From Acidovorax sp. A79 (lineage in GTDB: Bacteria > Pseudomonadota > Gammaproteobacteria > Burkholderiales > Burkholderiaceae_C), in the NCBI RefSeq assembly GCF_041154505.1, contig NZ_AP028672.1:2250001-2314000 (forward strand): a stretch of DNA of 64,000 bases, in the 5' to 3' direction. Positions within the stretch are counted from its first letter, which is position 1. Each line of letters begins with the position of its first letter. Shown here piece after piece: positions 18,085 through 26,605 of the stretch. A program made the translations under genes and the position numbers. The notes beneath the pieces were generated by a model, which saw nothing but the letters and a program-made list of their open reading frames with translations, had not been told where the DNA came from and did not search any database.

Positions 18085-18796
18085 CGCCGCCCTCCTCCTG
18101 CCAGGGCGACTGGAGGCCCAGCGCCGCAATGGCGCGCTGCCAGCGCTTGTCCAGGCTGCCATCCACCACGGTGCCCGCAGACTCGACCATACAGCCGCCT
18201 GGCGGTACTGCGGCATCGGCCATCCACTGCACCCCTGGCGCATCCATCTCCTCGCGCAGGGGCTGGGCCATCGCCTCCATGTCGGCGGGGTTCAACCGGA
18301 CCATCGCGGGCCGGCCTTCGGTCACCAGCATGCCCACGGCCTCCCGCACCACGGGCTGCAGGGCATTGGGGTTGACGGACAGCTCCTGGCGCACCACCTG
18401 GCGTGCGATGTCGCACGCCAGTTCCAGCAGCTGCTGGGCCATCTGCTGCTGCATGTCGATCAGGCTCGCGTCCAGCGTCTGCATCACACCCTGAAGGCGC
18501 AGGGCGGCTTCGTTCCCTTGCTGCGCGATGTAGTCATCCATGCGGCGCTGCCACTCCAGTGCCGTTTGGGCCTGGCCCTGGGCAAAGCCCTCGGCATACG
18601 CGTCGTCACACGCCTGCTGGACCAGCGCCTGCTGCGCGGCCTCGTCTATTTCGACCGGAATCTCGGCCACGGGCTCTGGTTCTGGCTCGACGAGGTCGGA
18701 GCCATCCACGGCGCCAAACTTCCACTGTGTGAAATCGCCGACTTCCTCGCTGGGGATGAAGCGCGAGTACGAACGCTGGCTAGACGAAGGCATCAT
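18074..18796 (-). CDS. fliH: Flagellar assembly protein FliH
   Basis: FliH is the regulator and peripheral stalk of FliI and tethers it to FliN. The 240-aa protein has an N-terminal FliN-binding-like segment ([17 protein letters not shown]), a central coiled coil ([20 protein letters not shown]) and a C-terminal domain. It starts at one of two adjacent ATGs (18796 or 18793) inside the end of fliG, so the genes overlap by about 17 bp. The choice between them is uncertain. Confidence 0.92.
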   Translation of the reverse strand: MMPSSSQRSYSRFIPSEEVGDFTQWKFGAVDGSDLVEPEPEPVAEIPVEIDEAAQQALVQQACDDAYAEGFAQGQAQTALEWQRRMDDYIAQQGNEAALRLQGVMQTLDASLIDMQQQMAQQLLELACDIARQVVRQELSVNPNALQPVVREAVGMLVTEGRPAMVRLNPADMEAMAQPLREEMDAPGVQWMADAAVPPGGCMVESAGTVVDGSLDKRWQRAIAALGLQSPWQEEGGDER

Positions 18797-19775
18797 CACC
18801 GCCGGATCCAATCACGATCTGACCCTCGTCGGACAGGCGACGCACGGTCTTGAGAATTTCCTTCTGCTGGGCCTCGACTTCGGACAGCCGCATCGGGCCG
18901 CGCGATTCGAGGTCTTCGCGCAGCGCTTCGGAAGCACGCGAGGACATGTTCGAGAGGAACTTCTCGCGCAACTCCGGCACCGCTCCCTTGAGCGCAACGA
19001 TGAGCGTTTCGGAAGCCACTTCCTTGAGCACGGTCTGGATCGCCTTGTCGTCGAGCTTGAGCACGTCCTCGAACACGAACATCTTGTCCATGATCTTCTG
19101 GGCCAGGTCGGGGTCGTAGCCGCGGATGGACTCCAGCACCACGGCATCCATGTTGCCGCCCAGCAGGTTGATGATCTCGGCCGCTGCCTTGACGCCGCCG
19201 AGCGAGCTCTTGCGGATCTTGTCGCCGCCGGCCAGCACCTTGAACAGCACCTCGTTGAGGTCCTTGAGCGCCGTCGGCTGTATGCCTTCGAGCGTGGCCA
19301 CGCGCAACAGAATTTCACTGCGCTGGCGGTCCGTGAGGTGCATCAGGATGCCCGATGCCTGGTCGCTGTCCAGGTGCACCAGGATGGCCGCGACGATCTG
19401 GGGATGTTCGTTGCGCAGCAACTCGGCCACGGACAGCGGGTCCATCCACTTCAGGCTTTCGATGCCCGAGACGTCGCCCCCCTGCAGGATGCGGTCGATG
19501 AGCAGCCCGGCCTTGTCATCCCCCAGCGCACGCCGCAGCACGGCGCGCACGTAGTTGCCGGTATCCGACACCAGAAGGCTCTGCGCCGCCGCCGCGTTGG
19601 AGAACTTGTTGATGACCTCGTCCACCTTGTCGCGCGACACGGAGCGCATGCGCGCAATGGTTTCGCCGAGCTTCTGCACTTCCTTGGGCGAGAAATGCTT
19701 GAACACTTCGGCCGCCTCTTCCTCGCCGAGGGACATCAGCATGATGGCTGCGTCGTTGAGTCCTTGGTCGTCCAT
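18780..19775 (-). CDS. fliG: Flagellar motor switch protein FliG
   Basis: FliG is the rotor protein that links the MS ring to the C ring and meets the stator. The 331-aa protein has the three domains of the family: N-terminal (LMSLGEEEAAEVFKHFSPKE), middle with LRNEHPQIVAAILVHLD, and C-terminal torque helix with FVFEDVLKLDDKAIQ. It lies 27 bp after fliF, matching the usual fliF-fliG order. Confidence 0.98.
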   Translation of the reverse strand: MDDQGLNDAAIMLMSLGEEEAAEVFKHFSPKEVQKLGETIARMRSVSRDKVDEVINKFSNAAAAQSLLVSDTGNYVRAVLRRALGDDKAGLLIDRILQGGDVSGIESLKWMDPLSVAELLRNEHPQIVAAILVHLDSDQASGILMHLTDRQRSEILLRVATLEGIQPTALKDLNEVLFKVLAGGDKIRKSSLGGVKAAAEIINLLGGNMDAVVLESIRGYDPDLAQKIMDKMFVFEDVLKLDDKAIQTVLKEVASETLIVALKGAVPELREKFLSNMSSRASEALREDLESRGPMRLSEVEAQQKEILKTVRRLSDEGQIVIGSGGDDAFV

Positions 19776-19802
19776 GGTGGTCGTCGTCCGTGATGTCGGC
19801 GG

Positions 19803-21494
19803 TCAGACTGGCTCGCCGTTGAGCCAGGTCTTCAGGATATTGGCCACGGCCACAGGGTTCTCCTTGGCCAGCACCCGCGCCTCTTCCAGGCGCAGCTGCT
19901 CCGGCGTGGCGGGAAGCACTTCGTTCTTCGCGGCGGGCGCAGGCAGCGCGGGGCGCTCGGGTGTTTCGGACTCCACGGCGTCGAGCTGGCCGCCGGCCAC
20001 CGGGATGGCGCGGGGCTTGGCAGCGGCGCCGCCCTTGAGCGCCGGCCGCACCAGGCCCAGCAGCACCAGGGCCGCGAACAGAACCGCACCCACTGGCCAG
20101 GCGAAGGTCTTGGCCAGTTCGATCACTTCAGGCTGTTTCCACAGCGGAACGTCGTTGGCAGGCGTCGCGTCCACCTGGAACGGGGTGTTCATGAGGTTGA
20201 CCGAGTCGCCACGATCCCGGTTGAAGCCAATGGTTTCGCGCACCAGGGCGGTCATCTGCTCGAGCTGCTCTGGCGTGAGCGCCTTGGATACCGTCTTGCC
20301 CTTGTCCTCGGCGGACTGGTAGTTCACGACCACCGCCGCACTCACCCGCTTGAGGGCGCCGCTGCCGCCACGCGTCACGCGCACGGTCTTGTCCACTTCG
20401 TAATTGGTGATGGATTCGCGCTTGCTCGCCGCTGCCTGCGCACCCTGGGCCTGCTGGCCCGCCGCCGTGGGTGCCGGATTGGCGCCGTTGATGGGCGCCG
20501 CAGCAGGAGCGGGAGGCTGGTTGGTCGTGGCGCCAGGCACGCCCGTGGGCAGCGGATTGCCCTGCGGACCGGAGCTTTCCACGATCTGCTGGCTGCGGAT
20601 GGCGCTGGCATCGGTGGCGAGGTTGGGGCGGTGCTGCTCGGACGTGGATTCGGTCTGGGTGAAGTCCACCTCGGCCGTCACCTGCGCCTTGACGTTGTTG
20701 CGGCCCACCACGGGTTCCAGGATGTCCAGGATCCGGCGGGTGTACTGCTGCTCGATCTGCTGCACATACAGCAGTTGCTGCGCGTCGACCCCGGTTCCCG
20801 CGGCGCCATCGGGCGATTGGGACAGCAGCTTGCCCGTGTCGTCCAGCACGCTCACGGCGGAGGGCGCCAGTTCCGGCACGCTGGAGGCGACCAGGTGCAC
20901 GATGCCCGCCAGCTGGGCACGGTCGAGCACGCGGCCGGGATGCAGGCTCACCAGCACGGAGGCCGAGGGTTTTTGCTGCTCCCGGAAAAAGCCATTCTGA
21001 TTGGGAAGCGCCAGGTGCACGCGCGCGCCCTGCACGGACGACAGCGCCTGGATGGAGCGGGTGAGTTCACCCTCCAGGCCCCGCTGGAAGTTCAGGCGTT
21101 CCTGAAACTGCGTCATTCCGAACTTGCTGGACTCCATCAGCTCGAAGCCCGCCACGGAACCCTTGGGCAGGCCCTGGGTGGCCAGGCGCAAGCGCACGTC
21201 ATGCACGCGGTCGGCGGGGATCAGGATCGCACCGCCGCCGTCGGCATGCTTGTAGGGCACGTTCATCTGCGACAGCTGGGCGACGATGGCACCGCCATCC
21301 TTGTCGTTCAGGTTGGCGAACAGCACCCGGTAGTCGGGCTGGCGCCCCAGCACGATGGCCGCAATGGCCGCCGCCACCAGGAGTGCCGCACCCACGCCCA
21401 GCCGCATGCGCTGCGCCCTGTCCAGGGCAGACAGCCGCTGCAGCCAGTTCGGGCCGGCAGGGGGAGTGAGAGGAACTTCAGCAACTGCAGACAT
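19803..21494 (-). CDS. fliF: Flagellar MS-ring protein FliF
   Basis: FliF builds the membrane ring on which the motor is assembled. The 563-aa protein has a transmembrane segment near residues 25-45 (VGAALLVAAAIAAIVLG), two ring-building domains (DYRVLFANLNDKDGGAIVAQ; LEGELTRSIQALSSVQGARV), a low-complexity periplasmic loop rich in Ala, Pro and Gly, a second transmembrane segment (VGAVLFAALVLLGLV) and a FliG-binding tail. The start at 21494 follows GGAAAG; an open extension upstream is unlikely to be translated. It is the first gene of the operon, divergent from fliE. Confidence 0.96.
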   Translation of the reverse strand: MSAVAEVPLTPPAGPNWLQRLSALDRAQRMRLGVGAALLVAAAIAAIVLGRQPDYRVLFANLNDKDGGAIVAQLSQMNVPYKHADGGGAILIPADRVHDVRLRLATQGLPKGSVAGFELMESSKFGMTQFQERLNFQRGLEGELTRSIQALSSVQGARVHLALPNQNGFFREQQKPSASVLVSLHPGRVLDRAQLAGIVHLVASSVPELAPSAVSVLDDTGKLLSQSPDGAAGTGVDAQQLLYVQQIEQQYTRRILDILEPVVGRNNVKAQVTAEVDFTQTESTSEQHRPNLATDASAIRSQQIVESSGPQGNPLPTGVPGATTNQPPAPAAAPINGANPAPTAAGQQAQGAQAAASKRESITNYEVDKTVRVTRGGSGALKRVSAAVVVNYQSAEDKGKTVSKALTPEQLEQMTALVRETIGFNRDRGDSVNLMNTPFQVDATPANDVPLWKQPEVIELAKTFAWPVGAVLFAALVLLGLVRPALKGGAAAKPRAIPVAGGQLDAVESETPERPALPAPAAKNEVLPATPEQLRLEEARVLAKENPVAVANILKTWLNGEPV

Positions 21495-21667
21495 CTTGCT
21501 TTCCAGTAGGGCAGGCCCGACAAGGACCAAAGCGTGGGGTCGATTATTCGGCCACGCCCTCAAAATGTTCGCTGGATAAGCCGCGCGTTTGGCCATCAAT
21601 TCAGAGCGATGGGCGGGGGCGCGATGGCTAGGATACGCAGCATACCCCCATTCCCACGGACACCGCC

Positions 21668-21979
21668 ATGGACCTTCGCATCTCAAGCTCTACCGCCCCG
21701 CTCACGGGCGCTGGCGTGGCGCGCCGTGCTGCGGCGCCGCAAAACGACGCCAATGAAGTGGGTTTTTCAGGGGCGCTCAAAGGCGCGCTCCAGTCGGTCA
21801 GTGCGGCCCAGAACCGTGCCAGCGACCTGCAGACGGAAGTCCAGATGGAGAACCCCTCCGTCAGCCTCGAGGAAACCATGGTGGCGATCCAGAAGGCCCA
21901 GATCGGATTCCAGGCCACGCTGCACGTGCGCAACCGGATGGTGCAGGCCTATACCGACATCATGAACATGCAGGTATAG
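21668..21979 (+). CDS. fliE: Flagellar hook-basal body junction protein FliE
   Basis: FliE joins the MS ring to the rod. The 103-aa protein has the family's C-terminal SLEETMVAIQKAQIGFQATL followed by VRNRMVQAYTDIMNMQV. It is transcribed divergently from fliF, with 173 bp between the starts. No promoter motif was recognised in that gap; regulation by FlhDC is usual for this class but cannot be shown here. Confidence 0.95.
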   Translation: MDLRISSSTAPLTGAGVARRAAAPQNDANEVGFSGALKGALQSVSAAQNRASDLQTEVQMENPSVSLEETMVAIQKAQIGFQATLHVRNRMVQAYTDIMNMQV

Positions 21980-21987
21980 CAGGGGCG

Positions 21988-22079
21988 CTCCCCTGAGGCG
22001 CTGCGCGGCGTGGGCAAGGGGACGATGCCCTCGCTGCGGGGCGGCCCTTGCTGGGCATCCCTCGCGGGGGGCGCGCCGG
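21988..22079 (+). repeat. 3'-end structured repeat (family R2), copy a, after fliE
   Basis: This is a diverged member of the R2 family. It begins with CCCCTGAGGCGCTGCGCG, close to the starts of the other copies, and shares GCGGGGCGGCCCTTGC with the copy after flgE. It starts 9 bp after the fliE stop. Confidence 0.6.
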
Positions 22080-22114
22080 TATCTGGCAGCGCAGGTCTGC
22101 GCTTACTCCTGATT

Positions 22115-22161
22115 TTGTAGCTGCTTGCGCTTTATGGATAAGCGCTACAGGCACTTTTTAT
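22115..22161 (+). repeat. AT-rich short repeat (family R1), copy a
   Basis: This copy contains GTAGCTGCTTGCGC and AAGCGCTACAGGC followed by CTTTTTATT. It is clearly AT-richer than its surroundings and matches the copies at 22261, 37976 and 45484. Confidence 0.7.
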
Positions 22162-22260
22162 TCCGTAAAAGACACGCCACACTCTCAGCACAGGGAGCTC
22201 CGCGACGCATCGCTGGCCGTGGCAGCTTCGTGACAAGCGTCAGGAATCAGCCGCTCTCAA

Positions 22261-22309
22261 TTTAATAGCTGCTTGCGCCTGATGGACAAGCGGTAGCGCC
22301 GTATTTCAT
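22261..22309 (+). repeat. AT-rich short repeat (family R1), copy b
   Basis: This copy contains AATAGCTGCTTGCGCC and ACAAGCGGTAGCGCC. It lies just beyond the fliT terminator and in the same orientation as copy a. Confidence 0.7.
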
Positions 22310-22314
22310 CCATG

Positions 22315-22342
22315 AAAAAGCCGACCTCGCGGGGTCGGCTTT
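22315..22342 (-). terminator. Intrinsic terminator of the fliST genes
   Basis: Read on the minus strand, AAGCCGACC pairs perfectly with GGTCGGCTT around a 6-nt loop, and a short T-run follows. It lies about 20 bp after the fliT stop. Confidence 0.8.
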
Positions 22343-22363
22343 GTCTGGGGCTTGGCGCATGCC

Positions 22364-22663
22364 TCAATGCATCATCTGCGGCTGGCCTTCGAACAGGTGT
22401 TCGAACTGCGCCAGCCAGGGCTCGGCCAGGCAACGGATCTGGGCATCGTTGCGCAGGATGCGCTGCATGATGCGGGTCTTTTCGCGCCGATGCTCTGGCA
22501 GCAGTTCGTGTTCCTGCGACTTGAAGCGCAGTTGCTCGATCAGCACGGCACAGGCTCCTTCATAGCGCACCACGCCATCCCAGTCCTTGAGCCTGGCGGC
22601 CTCCAGCATCTTGGCGCTGCTGTCTTCGATCGCCTTGTAGTAGTCAATCAGCATGTGGGACAT
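22364..22663 (-). CDS. fliT: Flagellar export chaperone FliT
   Basis: FliT is the chaperone for the filament cap protein FliD. The 99-aa protein is helical, with the typical N-terminal YYKAIEDSSAKMLEAARLKDWD and a middle part rich in Glu and Arg. It starts 3 bp after the fliS stop, so it is probably coupled to it. Assignment rests on length, helical pattern and position. Confidence 0.88.
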   Translation of the reverse strand: MSHMLIDYYKAIEDSSAKMLEAARLKDWDGVVRYEGACAVLIEQLRFKSQEHELLPEHRREKTRIMQRILRNDAQIRCLAEPWLAQFEHLFEGQPQMMH

Positions 22664-22666
22664 GGT

Positions 22667-23113
22667 TCAGGCCTCCACCAGTGCTGGCTGCCCCGGGGTG
22701 GCGGCCTCCGCGACGGCGCCCGATTGCTTGATCTGGCTCCAGCCCTGCGCCACCGGCTCGATCAGGCGCATGACCTCCTGCATCATGGCATCGTCGTTGC
22801 GGGCATTCGCCAGGATCAGGCGGTGCAGGCAGTAGTCATACAAGGCTCCCAGGTTCTGGGCCAGCTCCCCGCCATCCACCTTGTCGAGCGCCGTGCTCAG
22901 CCCCTCTTCAATGATGCGGACGGCCTTGGAGATATTGTTGACCTTGCCCAGCACGTCGCCGCGCGCCATGGCACCCCGCGCCGTGGCGATGGAGTTCAGG
23001 ACACCTTCATACAGCAGGCTGACCAGCTGGTGCTGGTCCATCGTGTGCATGCTGGTTTCTACATTGATACGCTGATAAGCGTTGGCTGCACGGGGGCTAT
23101 AGGCGCTGAACAT
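22667..23113 (-). CDS. fliS: Flagellin export chaperone FliS
   Basis: FliS binds the flagellin C-terminus and prevents early polymerisation. The 148-aa protein has the family's start (SPRAANAYQRINVETSM) and the helices with LVSLLYEGVLNSIATARGAM and NNISKAVRIIEEGLSTALD. It is driven by a sigma-28-type promoter immediately upstream and is followed by fliT. Confidence 0.95.
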   Translation of the reverse strand: MFSAYSPRAANAYQRINVETSMHTMDQHQLVSLLYEGVLNSIATARGAMARGDVLGKVNNISKAVRIIEEGLSTALDKVDGGELAQNLGALYDYCLHRLILANARNDDAMMQEVMRLIEPVAQGWSQIKQSGAVAEAATPGQPALVEA

Positions 23114-23143
23114 GCTGGCAATCCTTGCGATGTATTACTTTAG

Positions 23144-23170
23144 TTATCGGCTACAGCCAGAAAAACTGAA
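23144..23170 (-). promoter_or_regulatory. Sigma-28 (FliA) promoter of fliST
   Basis: On the minus strand, TTCAGTTT (6 of 8 to TAAAGTTT), an 11-nt spacer and GCCGATAA (8 of 8) lie about 30 bp before the fliS start. It is in the gap between fliD and fliS. Confidence 0.8.
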
Positions 23171-23174
23171 GCGG

Positions 23175-24617
23175 TCAGCCCGAGGATTTATTCCAGGTGG
23201 TCACCTGCTGCGAGATATACGCATTGAGCGCATTCAGGCTCGACATCTTTGTATCAAGGGCGGTGTAGCGCGCCGTCAGGCTCTTTTCCAGGCGGTCCGC
23301 ACGATCATTGATCGTCTCCACGTCCTTGGCATTGAGCTTGAGGGATTGCTCGTAGATTTTTGCCTTGCTGGCGAAGAACCCGTCGTTTGCGAGCAGCTTG
23401 GTCGTGACCGCCTTGAATTTTCCGGCGAACCCGTCCTCCACGCTGCCGCCCTCCGGCCCCCGGAAGAAAGCCTTGACGTCGTCGGCGTTTTCCATGGCCT
23501 TGTTGAACTTGGTCGCGTCGAGCGTCAGGTTGCCGGTGGGTGCCACGTTGCCGAGCCCACCCTCCGAGACCACTCCCACGGCAGACAGATTGCGCAGCGC
23601 GCCCGAGCTGTTCACGGACTGCAGCGCCATGCGCAAGGTGTTTTGCAAGGTCACCGCCGCGCTATCCCCCTGCAGCAACCCCGCCGTTTTGGTGCCCTGG
23701 TCGTACTTGGTGACCTCATTCAACGCCTGATTGATGGCGTTGTATGCGCTCACGAAGGCCTCGATGTTCTTCTTCACGGCAGAGTTGTCCTTGGCCACCG
23801 TCACCGCCACGTCGCCCGTGGTGACCTGCAGCGCCGTGAACGTCACGCCCGACACGGTATCGGCAAAGGCATTCGTTGCCGAAGTGACGGCAACGCCGTT
23901 GACGGTCGCGTTCGCGTTCGCCGCATACTCCGTCACGCCGCCCACCACGAGCCGCGACAAGCCCGCACCGTCCGCCAGGTTGCCGTCGGCGTCCGCCGCG
24001 CTCATCCGGTAGCCGGCATCCTCGCCCGTTGTCTTGCTGCGCAGCATCAGGCGCTCGCCGGAGGCATCGCTCAGCACGGTGGCCGTCACGCCGGCCTTCG
24101 AGCCATTGATCTTGCTGGCGACGTCCGCCAGCGTATCCGTGGCGCTGACTTCCACATTGACCGCGCCCGCGCTGCCCATCGTGAAGACCTTGGGCTCGCC
24201 GGACCACTTGCCCGTTTCAAAGGTCAGCGTGCCCGCCCCGACGGCCTGCTTGACGGGCGACAACGCCACGGAGATGGAGGACTGCGCCTTGGCCAGGTTC
24301 TGCACCTGCACATTGAATGACGTCGCCGCCGCGCCGCCCACGGCGGAGACCGACACGGCTTCCGGCTTGGCGGAGGTCGCGCTCACCCCGTTCCAGCCCG
24401 TGACGCTGGCGAGCTTGCTGGCGGCATCGGCCAGCGTGGAGACCAGGGATTTGAACTGGCCGAAGGCAGACACCTTCGCATTCGTGATGGCCGCCTGCTG
24501 GTTCAGGCCGTTGGTCTTGGTGATGGGGATCTTCACGGCGTCGACCGAAGCCTTGATCAGCCCATTGACGTCCACGTTGCCGCCCAGGCCGATGCCTATC
24601 GATGAAAAGCTAGCCAT
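23175..24617 (-). CDS. fliD: Flagellar filament cap protein FliD
   Basis: FliD is the hook-associated protein that caps the filament and promotes flagellin folding. The 480-aa protein has the conserved N-terminus (GNVDVNGLIKASVDAVK), a variable middle and a coiled-coil C-terminus (YEQSLKLNAKDVETINDRAD), ending in YISQQVTTWNKSS. CACCTCC just beyond the start, read in reverse, gives GGAGGTG as the ribosome-binding site. It lies between fliC1 and fliS. No clear promoter was seen upstream. Confidence 0.95.
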   Translation of the reverse strand: MASFSSIGIGLGGNVDVNGLIKASVDAVKIPITKTNGLNQQAAITNAKVSAFGQFKSLVSTLADAASKLASVTGWNGVSATSAKPEAVSVSAVGGAAATSFNVQVQNLAKAQSSISVALSPVKQAVGAGTLTFETGKWSGEPKVFTMGSAGAVNVEVSATDTLADVASKINGSKAGVTATVLSDASGERLMLRSKTTGEDAGYRMSAADADGNLADGAGLSRLVVGGVTEYAANANATVNGVAVTSATNAFADTVSGVTFTALQVTTGDVAVTVAKDNSAVKKNIEAFVSAYNAINQALNEVTKYDQGTKTAGLLQGDSAAVTLQNTLRMALQSVNSSGALRNLSAVGVVSEGGLGNVAPTGNLTLDATKFNKAMENADDVKAFFRGPEGGSVEDGFAGKFKAVTTKLLANDGFFASKAKIYEQSLKLNAKDVETINDRADRLEKSLTARYTALDTKMSSLNALNAYISQQVTTWNKSSG

Positions 24618-24740
24618 ATCCCACCTCCTGAATCCGTGTCGGGTTGAATCGCCAGAAATTATCCAGGCCTTTGGCTTGTTGCATCCAGCCGATAAGCACC
24701 CAAGAAAGCCACCAATCTACCGCGTTGCAGCCCGATTGGC

Positions 24741-24779
24741 AAAAAGCGGAAAGCGGCGGCGACCAGGTCGCCTCCGCCT
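24741..24779 (-). terminator. Intrinsic terminator of fliC1
   Basis: On the minus strand a GC-rich stem (GCGGAGGCGAC against GTCGCCGCCGC) is followed by TTTCCGCTTTTT. It lies about 60 bp after the fliC1 stop. Confidence 0.75.
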
Positions 24780-24840
24780 TGTGAGGAGCGGGCTTGTTTC
24801 ACAAACCCGCCCCGCCTGTTCAACCCTCTGCCAAAGATGA

Positions 24841-26280
24841 TCAGCGCAGCAGGGCCAGAACACCTTGTGGCAGCTGGTTGGCCTGGGCCACCATGGCCGT
24901 GCCAGCCTGCTGCAGGATCTGGGCGCGCGACAGGTTGGCGGTTTCTGCGGCAAAGTCGGCGTCCTGGATGCGGCCACGCGAGGCAGACATGTTTTCGGAC
25001 GTGCTTTGCAGGTTGTTCACCGTGGTCTCGAAGCGCGATTGCAGGGCACCGAAGCTGGCGCGCTGGCCGTTGACGGCGGACAGGGCCGAATCGATGATCT
25101 TCAGGGCCTTGGTCGAACCGTCGACAGTCGACACGTCGATGGTGTTGACGGAATTCAGGGTCGAAGCACCGGCTGCCACGTACGCGGAGGTGCCACCCAG
25201 AGAGAAGCCCTTGTCGGAGCTGAACTCCACCGTGCCACGGGAGTTGGCCGTGCCGCCAGCGACTGCCATGGACTGCGCGGCAGAGAAGGTCAGCGTAGCG
25301 GCCGTCGCGTTTTGCGATGCCAGGGTGGTCACGGCCACCGTCGAGTTGTTGACGATATTGATGTCCGAGCCCGCATCATTGGTCAGCAGGATGCCATCGC
25401 CGGCGCTGTTGAGCTTGGCGGTGATGCCGGTCTGCGATGCCACGTCATTGAATGCCTTGACGGCTTCGCCCAAGTCGGTTGCCGAGGTCGCGCTGAAGGT
25501 GATGTTGGCGGCGGTCGTGGTGTTGTCGCCCTTGATCGCCAGGGACACGGCACCTGCCGTGGTGATCTTGAACTCGGACAGATTGCGAGCCGAAGCCGTC
25601 ACGCCGGTGGTCTCGGCCGCTGCGTTGACCGCTGCGGCAATTTTCGAAGCCGTGTCGGCAGCGTCGACGTTCACCGTCTTGCTTTGCAGGCCGTTCACGA
25701 TAACGGTCGCGGCGGCGGCGGCGGGGGCGGCGGCAGCCGCAGGAACGCTGGCCGAGGCCTTCAGCTGCGCACCATAGGTGGTCGTGCGGAAGTTGCCGGT
25801 GGTCGCCGTGATGGTCTGGTTGGCGTTGGCGCCCACCTGGAAGGTGGCGGAGCCGAACGAGCCGTCCAGCAGCTTCTGGCCATTGAATTCGGTCGTGGTG
25901 GAGATGCGATCCAGTTCGGACAGCAGCTGGCCGACTTCAGCCTGGATGGCCTTGCGGTCGCCGGCGGAGTTGGTGGCATTGGCGGACTGCACGGACAGTT
26001 CACGCACACGTTGCAGGATGTCGCCAGAGGCCTTGAGCGCGCCTTCAGCGGTTTGCGCCAGCGAAATGCCGTCGTTGGCATTGCGCACTGCCTGGTTCAG
26101 GCCGCGGATCTGCGAGGTGAAACGCTCGGAAATGGCCAGGCCGGCGGCGTCGTCCTTGGCGCTGTTGATGCGCAGGCCCGACGACAGGCGCTGGATGGAG
26201 GTGTTGAGCGACAGTTGGCTCATACCCAGATTGCGCTGGGCGGTCAAGGAACTGACGTTGGTGTTGATGGTAGCTGCCAT
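24841..26280 (-). CDS. fliC: Flagellin FliC1
   Basis: This is the filament subunit. The 479-aa protein has the conserved D0/D1 N-terminus ([17 protein letters not shown]) and the C-terminal [20 protein letters not shown] with LLR at the end. A variable Ala/Thr-rich middle spans about 175-380. AGGAG lies upstream of the ATG at 26280. A sigma-28 promoter at 26419-26445 drives it with a long leader of about 130 nt. It is divergent from the paralogue fliC2 and shares perfect repeat blocks with it (see findings). Confidence 0.97.
   Translation of the reverse strand: MAATINTNVSSLTAQRNLGMSQLSLNTSIQRLSSGLRINSAKDDAAGLAISERFTSQIRGLNQAVRNANDGISLAQTAEGALKASGDILQRVRELSVQSANATNSAGDRKAIQAEVGQLLSELDRISTTTEFNGQKLLDGSFGSATFQVGANANQTITATTGNFRTTTYGAQLKASASVPAAAAAPAAAAATVIVNGLQSKTVNVDAADTASKIAAAVNAAAETTGVTASARNLSEFKITTAGAVSLAIKGDNTTTAANITFSATSATDLGEAVKAFNDVASQTGITAKLNSAGDGILLTNDAGSDINIVNNSTVAVTTLASQNATAATLTFSAAQSMAVAGGTANSRGTVEFSSDKGFSLGGTSAYVAAGASTLNSVNTIDVSTVDGSTKALKIIDSALSAVNGQRASFGALQSRFETTVNNLQSTSENMSASRGRIQDADFAAETANLSRAQILQQAGTAMVAQANQLPQGVLALLR
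26123..26203 (-). repeat. Inverted repeat arm in fliC1 (81 bp)
   Basis: This block is the exact reverse complement of 26683-26763 in fliC2, by direct comparison of the two stretches. It encodes part of the conserved N-terminal helix (residues 26-52). Confidence 0.95.
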
Positions 26281-26605
26281 TTGCAAATCTCCTGAAAAGA
26301 ACTGACTGAACATGGCGTTGCCGCCAACCTGGTGCCAGGCAAGGCACCCGGCCATACGGTTCACAGCGCCAGCATGGCCTTCTGTAGAACGGCGGGCATT
26401 TACGTCCCGTTGCAAATGTTTTCGGAAGCTGCGGCGAAAACTTTAGGGCGAAACGCACAAGTTGCAGGGTTTTTGTGCGCTTTATCGCACCACTGCGCAC
26501 CGCGCTCGACTTTCACAATTCACCCATCGTTCCCGTCTTGTCTGCCGGACGGTGGGGCTTCTACCGGCGCAGATTTGGTTTTTCAAGCCTTTAAGGAGCA
26601 TATCC
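26281..26605. other. Gene-free region between the divergent flagellin genes
   Basis: This 325-bp gap holds a sigma-28 promoter facing fliC1 and ribosome-binding sites for both flagellins (AGGAG and AAGGAG). I found no matching promoter facing fliC2. No coding frame here is credible. Confidence 0.8.
26419..26445 (-). promoter_or_regulatory. Sigma-28 (FliA) promoter of fliC1
   Basis: On the minus strand TAAAGTTT (8 of 8), an 11-nt spacer and TCCGAAAA (6 of 8 to GCCGATAA) lie about 140 bp before the fliC1 start. Confidence 0.85.

Larger units (their letters stand above)
21980..22363. other. Gene-free 384-bp region between fliE and fliT
   Basis: This stretch has no credible gene. It holds the R2 copy at 21988-22079, two AT-rich R1 copies (22115-22161 and 22261-22309) and the fliT terminator. 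About 100 bp between the R1 copies show nothing recognisable. Confidence 0.7.

Noticed and set aside
24688..24695. Perfect sigma-28 -10 octamer GCCGATAA on the plus strand between fliC1 and fliD
   Set aside because: The matching -35 position (24669-24676) reads CTTTGGCT, which does not fit, and no plus-strand gene follows.
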